Position numbers and translations under genes: made by a program. This document shows, in pieces, positions 10,009-19,148 of a stretch of 21,584 nt of DNA (positions are counted from its first letter, which is position 1; every line of letters starts with the position of its first letter). Under the pieces are notes generated by a model. The model did not search any database and was not told where the DNA came from. It was given only the letters and a program-made list of their open reading frames with translations. Source of the stretch: Acanthaster planci (taxonomy: Eukaryota > Echinodermata > Asteroidea > Valvatida > Acanthasteridae); assembly GCF_001949145.1 (NCBI RefSeq), contig NW_019091456.1, positions 992,019 to 1,013,602 of the forward strand. Direction: 5' to 3'.

Positions 10009-11117
10009 GTAAGTGTTGAATCTAACTAGTGTACATGTACTCCTGGTACATGAACAGATTGTCTTACTGAATGGTTCACTGAGTACATGAGCAGCATCTT
10101 AAATTGTTTCAAGTGATAATAAAGTTAGAATGTACTACACTGCTGTAACTCCGACCCAGTGTTTAAATCCAGTTCATTTTCAATTGGTAAAATTTCAAAT
10201 ACCTCTGCCTATAACTTTTGGTTGATGTTACATAATTGCCTTGCAACATGTACATTTGTAGCAGCACACCTCCATGTACATGTACGGTCATTGTTCTCAC
10301 AGTAATTAACCAGCAGTGCTCTATAAAATATAGTCCTTATGCCTCAATAATCCAAATAAATGTACATTAACTTCCTGAAGGAATTAAGCATTCTAGTGAA
10401 CGTACTGAAACTAAAAAAATCAAATTGTGACCTTACCCTTGAGCTCTCATGCTATATTGAGTAATAGGCTTTCCCAAAGACATGCAGAAGCCACATTTGG
10501 ATAAAAGGGGATATATATACCTTTGACGTTTTTGCCTAAAATAAAACAGGCTCCAGTTCACCAAGAGTAATGCTGAACATAAATTTTAATTTGCTGGAGC
10601 CAATCTTAATTGCCCTGAAAGCCAAGATGTGAAAAGTACCAGGTATGCGTGCATGATTTTTTGTTTATTGGCCAGTTTGGGATATATGTTTTGATCTTGT
10701 TTATTAAATCAACATTAATATTGGGACTGCCTAAATTTCAGGATAGCCTGACAATGGTATACAGACTTGTAGCACTTATCGATAGGGGCCTGATGTGCAC
10801 ACAACAGTACATATTCATCCAACCACAGACCATTTACCCAGGGATGTGCAACTTAAGCTCAGAGCTGGTTCAGTGCGTGTTACGGCCGGCACAATATCAA
10901 AGCAGAAATTCAATTGGATTATCTCTAATAATGAAACATATATTCCTGTCTACCACTTGGTTTTCTTGTAATATTTTAAGTCAGGGCACACCCTTTCTAA
11001 AAATATGCTGCTCAATATATTTCATCTAGATACATTCTGAGAAAAGTGTACCACAAAATTGGGGAATTTTTCTCATTAAAACTTCATTTCTCCTTGAAAT
11101 CGATAAATGAAGAAGAT

Positions 11118-11252
11118 TTATTCGTCAAAGCGAATACATTTAAGCACCGCGTCGGCACGTCGTCTCGGCATAACCACGGCTGCACTGTACATGCTGCATG
11201 CTGCAACGCGTGTCATGTGGTCGCGAGCTTTTTCAAGAAAGTCAAGAGCGGC
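11118..11252 (-). CDS. Possible terminal exon of an unidentified minus-strand gene
   Basis: On the minus strand a good acceptor (GTTTTTACCCCCGCAG, ending at plus position 11253) precedes a 44-codon open frame beginning AALDFLEKARDHM and ending VLKCIRFDE, then TAA at 11120-11118. An AATAAA overlaps the stop region. The stretch is GC-richer than its surroundings and its composition looks protein-like. No upstream exon was found and I do not recognise the family. It could be a nested gene, a transposon remnant or chance. Confidence 0.3.
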   Translation of the reverse strand, partial: AALDFLEKARDHMTRVAACSMYSAAVVMPRRRADAVLKCIRFDE

Positions 11253-11742
11253 CTGCGGGGGTAAAAACAATCCGTAACAAGCATGGAACCAAGGTCGCAC
11301 ATGTGTTTGCACTGGGGCCGCTCGCGGTTGCATATTCCTGGGTAAATGATCCGTGATACAACATACAACATTGCTTTCCACTTCAAGATTGCACAATCAC
11401 AAGGCTTTACAAGATGAGGTACAATAGTTAAACATGTGAAATAAGGCCAAGTGTGATTGCAGCACCCAAAATTATAAAATGGCAGCCAGCTTTTACAGCA
11501 TGACAAGAAATTTGCAGATTACCAGGCTACTGTTTGTCCGTAGATTCCATGATGTTGGGTATAGCCCAAGGCTCTTGCATTTGTGATGAGCAGTGTACGT
11601 GCATATCCTCTGGGAATGGCATACATGATACAGGAATTTGAAAACTTTTTTATATACAGGTAGGGTCATTTCTGTGTTGGTGCTCCACATTGTCTCTGCA
11701 GACAGTGACAAAATTTGTAGAATGGCATGCATGCATGTCTAT

Positions 11743-11766
11743 AGCTGTATGAGCAGTCATACAGCT
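11743..11766. repeat. Perfect hairpin, 10-bp stem and 4-nt loop
   Basis: AGCTGTATGA, loop GCAG, then TCATACAGCT. The stem is fully complementary. It is short and may be a chance palindrome. Confidence 0.6.
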
Positions 11767-14759
11767 GTATGTGAGATCTTCAAGTGTTCCCACATCTACT
11801 GATACAGCGCTGATCAATCCAGGCTTGGATTTGTTACCGGCATTTCAGGTACAACTATAGCACATGTAGCACTTTCGAGAGTTGTTAACTTCTGTGCTGA
11901 TGAGGATCGATGTTTAAGTAAATCTTTTCAACTCTCAATCATCAGTGTACATTGTACCTGTATCATTGAAGCTTGCTACATGTACATCGTAGGGGTGGTG
12001 GTGTAACTTTGCCACTTCATCAGGACTTGGAGACTTTTGCAAAATTGATGCGATCTTCCTCTGAAAAGTTCCCATGCTGACCTTGAGGGGGATACAGCCC
12101 TTAAGTTATGGTGATGTACATGACGTACATGTGCATGTTCGATCCTCATGCTAGCGCTGTTCGGATTGTTGCTGCAATTACACTGACTGGGCCAGGGCTC
12201 GCTTGAACTCTCAGTGTGGTTTGATCTCTGTGGCCTGGAGAAGGATTATACACACATGGTACGTGTTCACATGTAGGTGCCATTTACACAGAACGTCTTT
12301 TATATTGTCATCTCTTTCCAGTGCTCTCATCTCGCTTTGAGTTACTCTGTGATATTGTTTAATAATGACTTAATTGAGCTCATGCATGTCTGTCTGTGGC
12401 ATCACATAATATTATATCATGATATTGTACATGACGCGGATGGCGGGGAATTTTAATTAAGAATTTTAATTTTTTTAAAATGCTGTAAAACAGAAAGACT
12501 TTTCTTTTGTTTAAAACGGTTTTTGGGGTCTATCAGGCAATATGCAACTTTATCTAGGCTGGTTTCCTGATGTTTCACTTCACATTCATGTCATGGCTGG
12601 GAAATTGAAAACCATATTGTACAAAGGTAGAAATTGGAAATTCCTCCTTTTTTGTCAAAGTCCAAGTTGTATGCCTGGTCTCCTTTCTTTCTGAGAGAAA
12701 TATATATATCTCCCAAACATGTGCCAAACCTCTCCCACTTGCTTCTGCATCAGTACATTCTTGCTTTATCTCCTTTTCGCTGTTGCAAAGTTGCATTTCA
12801 CAATTCCATTAACAGCAATGAACCAGTTAAAAGCACACACATGCAGGTATATCTATCCAGTAACTGCTGCATACGTCATGTACATGGCATACAGTATTTC
12901 TTGTTATTTCAGCATATTTTTACATGTATTTGATCACCTCCACAGTGAAGGGACCCTCCTCATTTTACCCTCAAATATTTGTTCTGTCCAGTTTCTCCAA
13001 ATGTGTTTCTACCAATGAAAAAACAGTGTGGGCAGTGTTGCTTACAAGAAAGCCCTTTTGCCATGTTTGAACCAATAGACTATGGCTATTGTGTGCAGCA
13101 ATTATGAGCAAGCACAGGAACATCAACTGCTGAGCATTTTACATCAGGCCTAGTGTTATTTAAGCTGTGATTACAACGACAAATTTCTGAATATCGTGGG
13201 AATTACAATGCATGAAATTAACACTTACCAAGATGATTTGTATGTATCATGCCTGTAGGCCTACTCAGCTTGCCATGTCACAAAAGGCCTACACATGCAC
13301 ATGCACTAGTTCACAAATATGTATGGTGCTCCTAAAAGACCATTGACAAAGGAAATATTTGGATACTATTACTAAAATGGCCATGGCTGAATGTGTCATT
13401 ATAGCATGCAAGATGTACTGAGCTTTGGGAAAGCCTGCTTGTCTGACCTGTCTAAATGGGAATTTAGATGTGGTCATGTAGTCTCTGAAATATCCCTTGA
13501 TTCCCCATTTTGCTTTGCCATATGGCTATTATTACTGTGTCTATCAATATTCATACATATATAATAGCTATTTACCCGAAATTTCATAGATGATTAATAT
13601 TTTCATCATTTAGTTCTAGTAACTGCTTAATTATGACTAATACCATGGACATAGGCTAGGTCTATTATCTCTGTGTCTCTGCTATTTCAGCGAAGCCACA
13701 GACCTAGCTCTACAATAGATTCGGATGCAGCTGGTCCCCTTGTCTACATTATTTTAATGTCTTCCTATTATTTCTACCCAACCGAGGCTCCACTACAGTC
13801 TCCATGTAGAAGTAAATCCCACAATGACACACCCTTGAATGAACGTGGTTGTTCAAAATCACCCAAAGTTTATTCCGAAAATTAGTCTATAAGAGACAGC
13901 GTCTCTGAAAGGGATAGAGCCATCACTTCTTATCCAAAAATTGAACTATCCACAAGCTTCTTTCTTTGAATGTCTTAATAGTTGAGGCAAAGTAAGATTG
14001 TGTTCACTATGACCACTCATTTTGGGGGGTTTCCTTAAGTATAATAAAAGTTTTACTGAAACATATCCCCCTACTATTTTAAACTTAAAGATTTAAAGCT
14101 CGTCCATGTCATCAAGTTTGTGATGTCATCTAAGGCAGAGCTTTAACATCGCAGCTGGTTTGTGCACAAAACGTAAGAATTTGTTTCTTTCTTAAAAGGA
14201 AAACTCCACCAATGAGTTAGACTTTCCAATACCTTTTTTAAGGTGACGACCATTTCCTTTGGCAAGATTTGTTTTTTTTTAATTTTGTAATGCTTAATGT
14301 TTCTGTGAGACACTTTTCCTGTTACGAGTTCAAGTTACAAAACATCACCTTCACAATTCATAGTTTAAGATACGACATTTTTTGAAAATTTAATTTTTAC
14401 ATCAGATCTTACAATTAACTTATATTATTTAAACTGTCAAACATGGATTTGAAATGCTGAAATTTCAAAATATTGATTGCTCAAAAAAACGTCTAGTGAG
14501 GCCTAGGTATCATGCACTACACCTAGAGCACAAAACCAAAATTTGCGGACCCACACCATACAGGTTTCACGCTATGCTTTCACAATCACATGCATTGGAC
14601 TCCCCACACAGAGAGTGTTCTGGGAATCCCCCCCCCCGTAGAATCATCTTCCTACGTGTTTGAATACTCTCTTGCATTAGTCTTCAAAGTCTCTGTTCGA
14701 TCTAAGACTCGCATGGAAAGCATTAACCCATCATGATCGTGCTGATCATTATTCTTCAG

Positions 14760-14834
14760 AAGTAACACGTCAGAAGAACCGTGGTCACAACTTGAAGGAG
14801 TATCCCCTGACTTCCTGTCCTGGGAGATCAGATG
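14760..14834 (+). CDS. Array exon 1 (25-codon basic module)
   Basis: Phase 1 at both ends, 75 nt, between ATTCTTCAG and GATG|GTATGC. It is one of the divergent edge copies and reads EVTRQKNRGHN then LKEYPLTSCPGRSD. It joins from the recombinase exon at 10008 in the same phase. The TP of the core motif is TR here. Confidence 0.7.
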
Positions 14835-14937
14835 GTATGCGTGTGAATCATATAATGGAAAACATTTTTTCCCCGGAAGTTTGTTTCAAGGTAGATCTGT
14901 ATAGAGTGGAAAACCTTCACCCAAACTTTCTTCACAG

Positions 14938-15003
14938 AATTGACTCCTCAGGAGTGCCATCATAAGGAGTATCCCCTGAACTCTTCCCCTGACAGATCAG
15001 AAA
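14938..15003 (+). CDS. Array exon 2
   Basis: 66 nt, acceptor CTTCACAG. The donor is atypical with A at the last exon base (GAAA|GTATAT), so the codon across the next junction becomes AAA (Lys), not the usual GAA (Glu). It reads ELTPQECHHKEY then PLNSSPDRSE. The weak donor makes it a candidate for skipping. Confidence 0.7.
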
Positions 15004-15089
15004 GTATATGTGTGAATCATAATCTCACTGGAAGTTTTTCAAGGTAGATCTCTATATATTCATGAATGTGTTGTTTTTATTCTTTACAG

Positions 15090-15152
15090 AAGTGACCCCT
15101 TGGAAGCGCCGCAAGGAGCGTCACCCGACTTCCTTCCCTCAGAGATCAAAAG
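15090..15152 (+). CDS. Array exon 3
   Basis: 63 nt, phase 1-1, acceptor ATTCTTTACAG, donor AAAG|GTATAC. It reads EVTPWKRRKERH then PTSFPQRSK and has the TPxKRR core. One codon is missing relative to the 66-nt type. Confidence 0.78.
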
Positions 15153-15265
15153 GTATACAAGTGACTTGAATGGAAATAATCTTTCACTGGATGTGTATTT
15201 TAAGCTCGATCATATGTACAGTGGAAAATATTTACCCATGACTGTGTTGATTTAATTCCTTACAG

Positions 15266-15334
15266 GAGTGATTCCGCAGAAATGCAGTCGCCATGCCAAG
15301 GAGCACCTAACTTCCTCCCCTGAGAGATTAAAAG
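15266..15334 (+). CDS. Array exon 4
   Basis: 69 nt, phase 1-1, acceptor TTCCTTACAG, donor AAAG|GTATAT. It reads GVIPQKCSRHAKEH then LTSSPERLK. It is one codon longer than the common form, and the leading Glu-x-Thr-Pro is replaced by Gly-Val-Ile-Pro. Confidence 0.75.
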
Positions 15335-15451
15335 GTATATGTGAGAATCATATTATAATGGAAACTAATTTTTCATGAAAAGTTTGTTGAAGGTAAATCT
15401 GTATACGGGGGCAAACACAACCCCAAGATTGTGCTGATTTATTCTTTACAG

Positions 15452-15514
15452 AAGTGACTCCTCGGAAGCGCAGTCACAAGCATCCCCTGGCTTCCTCCCC
15501 TGAGAGCTCAAAAG
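15452..15514 (+). CDS. Array exon 5
   Basis: 63 nt, phase 1-1, acceptor ATTCTTTACAG, donor AAAG|GTATAC. It reads EVTPRKRSHKH then PLASSPESSK, with the TPRK motif intact. Confidence 0.8.
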
Positions 15515-15632
15515 GTATACATGTGAATCATATAATGGAAACTAATGTTGCACTGGAAATTAATTTCAAGGTTGAGCATATATGTACATTGTAACGCATT
15601 TACCCATGATTGTGCTCATTTCAATTATACAG

Positions 15633-15698
15633 AATTGACCCCTCAGAAGCGTCGTCGCAAGGAGCATCCCCTGGCTTCCTTTCCTGAGAGCTCCAAAG
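15633..15698 (+). CDS. Array exon 6
   Basis: 66 nt, phase 1-1, acceptor AATTATACAG, donor AAAG|GTACAT. It reads ELTPQKRRRKEH then PLASFPESSK. KRRRK makes a strong monopartite nuclear-localisation-like cluster. Confidence 0.8.
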
Positions 15699-15817
15699 GT
15701 ACATGTATACGTGTGAATCATGTAATGGAAAGTACACTTTCATTGGAAGTTTAATTAAAGGTAGATGTGTATCCAGTGGAAAACATTAACCCATGATCTC
15801 ACTGATTTATTTTTTAG

Positions 15818-15883
15818 AATTGACCACTCGGAAGCGTTGTCGCAAGGAGCATCCCCTGGCTTCCTCCCCTGGGAGCTCCAAAG
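15818..15883 (+). CDS. Array exon 7
   Basis: 66 nt, phase 1-1, acceptor TTTATTTTTTAG, donor AAAG|GTATAC. It reads ELTTRKRCRKEH then PLASSPGSSK. The TP is TT in this copy, and a Cys enters the basic cluster. Confidence 0.8.
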
Positions 15884-16007
15884 GTATACGTGTGAATTAT
15901 ATAAGGGAAAATAGTCTTTCATCCAAAGTTTGTTTAAACGCAAATGTAGATGTGTATACAGTGGAAACATTAACCTACATGTATGATCTCGCTGATTTAT
16001 TCTTTAG

Positions 16008-16073
16008 AATTGACCCCTCGGAAGCGCCCTTGCAAGGAGCATCCCCCGACGACTTCTCCTGAGCCCTCCAAAG
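16008..16073 (+). CDS. Array exon 8
   Basis: 66 nt, phase 1-1, acceptor ATTCTTTAG, donor AAAG|GTATAC. It reads ELTPRKRPCKEH then PPTTSPEPSK, with TPRK intact and a CKEH motif that is shared with the next two copies. Confidence 0.8.
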
Positions 16074-16191
16074 GTATACGTGTGAATTATATAAGGAAAA
16101 AATAGTCTGTATCGGAAGTTTGTTTAAAGGTACATGTAGACATGTATACAGTGAAAACATTAACCCATAATTTCGCTGATGTATTCTTTAG

Positions 16192-16257
16192 AATTGGCCC
16201 GTCGGAAGCGCCGTTGCAAGGAGCATCCCCCAACTTCTTCTCCTGAGCACTTCAAAG
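16192..16257 (+). CDS. Array exon 9
   Basis: 66 nt, phase 1-1, acceptor ATTCTTTAG, donor AAAG|GTATAC. It reads ELARRKRRCKEH then PPTSSPEHFK. The Thr-Pro is lost (Ala-Arg), but the basic cluster is kept. Confidence 0.8.
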
Positions 16258-16369
16258 GTATACATGTGAATTATATGAGGGAAAATAGTCTTTCATTAAA
16301 GTTTGTTTAAAGGTAGATCTGTATACAGTGGTAACATTAACCCCATGATGTTGCTGATTTATTCTTTAG

Positions 16370-16435
16370 AATTGACCCCTCGGAAGCGCCGTTGCAAGGA
16401 GCATCCCCCGACTTCTTCTCCTGAGCGCTCCAAAG
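16370..16435 (+). CDS. Array exon 10
   Basis: 66 nt, phase 1-1, acceptor ATTCTTTAG, donor AAAG|GTATAC. It reads ELTPRKRRCKEH then PPTSSPERSK and is the copy closest to the array consensus. Confidence 0.82.
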
Positions 16436-16547
16436 GTATACGTGTGAATTTTATAAGGGAAAAAGTCTTTCATCGGAAGTTTCCTTTAAGGTAGATCTGT
16501 ATACAGTGGAAACCATTAAGCCATGATCTCACTGATTTATTCTTTAG

Positions 16548-16616
16548 AAGAAACCCCTCAGAAGTGTTGTCGTCGAAAGGGACATTACCTGACTTCCTCC
16601 CCTGGGAGCTCGGAAG
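16548..16616 (+). CDS. Array exon 11
   Basis: 69 nt, phase 1-1, acceptor ATTCTTTAG, donor GAAG|GTATAT. It reads EETPQKCCRRKGHY then LTSSPGSSE. It is one codon longer than the consensus and has two adjacent Cys. Confidence 0.78.
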
Positions 16617-16730
16617 GTATATGTGTAAATCATATTATGGAAACTATTTTTCACTGGAAGTTTGTCTAAAAGTATATCTGCATACAGCAGAAAATATTTA
16701 TTCATGATTGTGCCGATTTATCCTTTACAG

Positions 16731-16817
16731 AAATGACCCCTCGGAAGGCACGTCTTCTGAAGCTAATAAGGGAACTTAAGGCACAGTGTCAGACTTCCTC
16801 CCCTTCAAAATCCAGAG
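16731..16817 (+). CDS. Array exon 12 (extended)
   Basis: 87 nt, phase 1-1, acceptor ATCCTTTACAG, donor AGAG|GTACAT. It starts EMTPRKARLLK like the others, then has an inserted amphipathic-looking LIRELKAQC before TSSPSKSR. The extra seven codons keep the frame. Confidence 0.78.
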
Positions 16818-16933
16818 GTACATGTTTGGCACTTTTGATGGAAGACAGATTACTTTTAGCTTGATGTTTTGCGGCATAGTAACATCAGTGAACAATATAA
16901 AGCATTTTTGATGCACTATTTTATTCTTGGTAG

Positions 16934-17020
16934 AAGTGACACCTCACAAGCATTGTCCCAAAGTAGATCAACATCGCAAGGGCAGTCACCTGCATTTCTC
17001 TCATGATCAAAGTGAGAAAG
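16934..17020 (+). CDS. Exon: divergent basic/His-rich module
   Basis: 87 nt, phase 1-1, acceptor TTCTTGGTAG, donor AAAG|GTAGAT. It reads EVTPHKHCPKVDQHRK then GSHLHFSHDQSEK. It keeps the EVTPxK opening and Lys end of the array but has unrelated flanking intron, so it is probably an older member of the same module family. Confidence 0.7.
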
Positions 17021-17306
17021 GTAGATTGTTTCTCTTTGTTGTTTTAAGTTTTTAATTTGGGTCATCCAACTGGCCTAAGAGCTACATGTAGCTACCAGTA
17101 CCCTAAATACAGGGCTATAAAAAGCCTCAGAAAACAATCTGTCGTTTATTCCAATAAACTGGGTCACTAAAAAAATTAGTGGTTAGAGTTACTTAACTTC
17201 TCTGTTGGCAGTAAATTTGAAACTGCATGAAAAACAGTGGCCCTATTAAAATACATGCTGAACTTCTGATGGCTGATTCCAGAACAGTATTCATTTGTTT
17301 TTACAG

Positions 17307-17414
17307 CAAGAACCTACTTCCAGTGGAATCAGAAGGATTTTGCCTATGTTCAACAGGAATTCAAGTCATATATAATGGATACTACATTTAGTGGGGCAAA
17401 GGGACCTCTGCCAG
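17307..17414 (+). CDS. Exon: first part of C-terminal domain
   Basis: 108 nt, phase 1-1, acceptor TTGTTTTTACAG, donor CCAG|GTAAGA, both strong. It reads ARTYFQWNQKDFAYVQQEFK and ends SGAKGPLP, so a W-x3-DF helix-like start leads to an LPG-type turn completed by the next exon. I recall a comparable tail (aromatic helix, LPG, FL..P, W..K) in invertebrate and fish proteins of the zinc-finger/tyrosine-recombinase type, possibly SANT/Myb-like. That comparison is from memory and unverified. Confidence 0.75.
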
Positions 17415-19148
17415 GTAAGAAAACCACACGTTCGTTGTATGTCATATGTTATCCATGATGATATCACCATGATGACATTCTTTACTTCATATGATGGTCA
17501 GTACATAGGGGCGGATCCAGGATTATCCAAAGGAGGGGTCATGAATTGTAGTAGTAATGGTAAATGCCTGCAAGTGTGGCACAAAGCCACACAAAGCATG
17601 GGGCCACTGGGCCTGCTCAATGAGGAATTTTAGGGTGGGGTTTCTTGACTAGGGTTTGCTGATTTAAATCATCGTAATTCAAATAACCAATTTAAATCAC
17701 AGTTTAAATCAAATGATTTTCTTTTGAAAAAATCATTGATTTGAATCAACATATTTAATTTTTGGGGGAAAAGGGCAAACATGTTTCAATTTTTGAATTC
17801 CTTTATACTGATTGGAAATTTTTGCCGGTTTTGCAGTTTAATTCAACGAATACCCCCTCTGCAAGCCTTCCAGTTCCTGGTATTAAAGAAGTTTGAATGC
17901 ACATCTGTTACACAAAATCTGGGTTGGCAAGACTTTTTGTTCAATTCAACCCACTTGATTTGATTTATTTCAGTTTTTTGTATTCAGTAAGTGAATTTGA
18001 TGCAAAGGATTTATAATGATTTAATTTTACTTCATTTGAGTTTGACATGGTAAAGTATCAGTGTACAGTGTACATGTACATCTACCTTTTACATGTATAT
18101 ACATGTACAGGCACACATGGATTTTATTGAGATTAGAAATTTTAGTCCTGCAGTGTAACTAAAACCACTAAATAATCCTTAATAAATGCCCCTAATAAAA
18201 TGATTTTTAATCAAGTCAAAGTCATTGCTCTGTGGAGCTGGATCGAAAAATAGAAAAAAGTAGGAACAAAACCAGACTGCTTTTTGCCACATAGAGCAAG
18301 CATTTCGTACCTACATAGCATGTAAAATAAATACATGTACATGTACCTGTTGTTCATGGTAGGTTTCTCATCATTAGTCACTTGATGCATGTATAAGTAC
18401 CCTAGTAAGAAATTTTGTTGGACTCTGCCCAAACTAGAATTTCAGTTTAAAAACCTGGTATGCACTTTATCCTTGGTACATGTACTTGTCTCTGAAGGAA
18501 GTGTTTTCTCTGCAGGTACATGCACTGCTAGGTGCTATACTCCATACATTTCACCAAGGCTAAGACGTGGTTTGTGATTTAATCAAATTACTTGATTTAA
18601 ATTCTTGAATTCAAATCCATTTTTAAAAAATTTTGTAACAATATAAATAAATAAAAGAAAACTATTACATGTGCAGCTAATTTGCTTGCTTAATTGAGCC
18701 AACTTGTCTCCAGTTTTATAAAACTACAAAAACTCATTCGAATAAAAAAGTCAGATTTTTAATTTTTTTCTTAAATAAAAAAAATCAACAATTCAGTTCT
18801 TGGCGCACTGTGGTACAATTTCAGGCAGTATGGACCCTCTTTTTCCTTCTCCCTCCCTCTGTTTTCTTCTTTTTTAATATTCATTTATTTGGGGAGGGGT
18901 TGACAAGGGGACATGCCCCCTGGATTTGCTCCTGGTGCACATCAAAAGTTTGCACTTACTCTCATTTGAACAAGCTTTTAAAGTGGGGTGAAGAACAAAA
19001 ACCAGAATGAAAGAGATAACAAGGAAATATGACAGATTCCAAGTTTGATTTAACTCAGTTGGTAATTAGACCCAACAACTGCAGTGACTGTTTTTAAGTT
19101 GCATTTCACAGAAGTAGCCAAGTACTTTACTTAATTTTCATTCACTAG
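17415..19148 (+). other. Last intron, repeat-rich
   Basis: A 1.73-kb intron from GTAAGA to TTCATTCACTAG. Most of it lies inside a probable DNA-transposon remnant (17508-18932). The rest is AT-rich, with TACATGTA runs at about 18060-18110 and 18332-18343. Confidence 0.6.
17508..18932. mobile_element. Probable non-autonomous DNA element (MITE-like)
   Basis: GGGGCGGATCCAGG at 17508-17521 and its degenerate inverted counterpart CCTGGATTTGCTCC at 18919-18932 (11 of 14 positions complementary) bracket a segment with G-rich and C-rich subterminal DNA. The interior has repeated TTTAAATCA/TGATTTAAAT words (17660-17760, 18575-18625). GGCGGATCCAGGAT ends next to G-runs are common in invertebrate MITEs as I recall. 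Target duplications are not clear, and two nested elements cannot be excluded. Confidence 0.4.

Larger units (their letters stand above)
10009..14759 (+). other. Intron 4 (4.75 kb)
   Basis: Mostly AT-rich DNA with TACATGTA palindromes, a perfect 10-bp-stem hairpin (11743-11766), a GC-richer island at about 11130-11340 with a possible minus-strand exon, and a short inverted similarity (10821-10850 versus 11320-11350). The last ~105 bp (about 14655-14759) resemble the introns of the exon array, so the duplicated unit extends 5' of the first array exon. Open frames at 10649-11029, 12634-13018 and 13673-13885 lack domain signals. Confidence 0.5.
14655..16930 (+). repeat. Tandem exon-intron duplication array, ~180-bp unit
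   Basis: Twelve exons start at 14760, 14938, 15090, 15266, 15452, 15633, 15818, 16008, 16192, 16370, 16548 and 16731, with spacing of 152-190 bp. Introns share a common plan: a GTATACGTGTGAAT-like 5' end, a TTTCA-type and GGAAGTTTGTT middle, GTAGATCTGTATACAGTGGAAA, ATTAACCCATGAT, then CTGATTTATTCTTTAG at the acceptor. The CTGAT is a good branch-site candidate. The central units (15633 to 16435) are the most alike and the edge units the most divergent, as expected if copies arose by unequal exchange. Confidence 0.9.

Noticed and set aside
10649-11029. 126-codon open frame in intron 4
   Set aside because: Hydrophobic, AT-driven composition with no domain, no splice support and no homology I recognise.
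13673-13885. Candidate extra exon before the array (RSKSHNDTPLNERGCSKSPK segment)
   Set aside because: The phase-1 reading has early stops, no proper GT donor follows and the similarity to array modules is weak.
14655-16930. CRISPR-like reading of the regularly spaced repeats
   Set aside because: The units are ~180 bp with both exon and intron parts similar, spacers are not unique, and GT-AG borders and frame conservation show exon duplication in a eukaryote.
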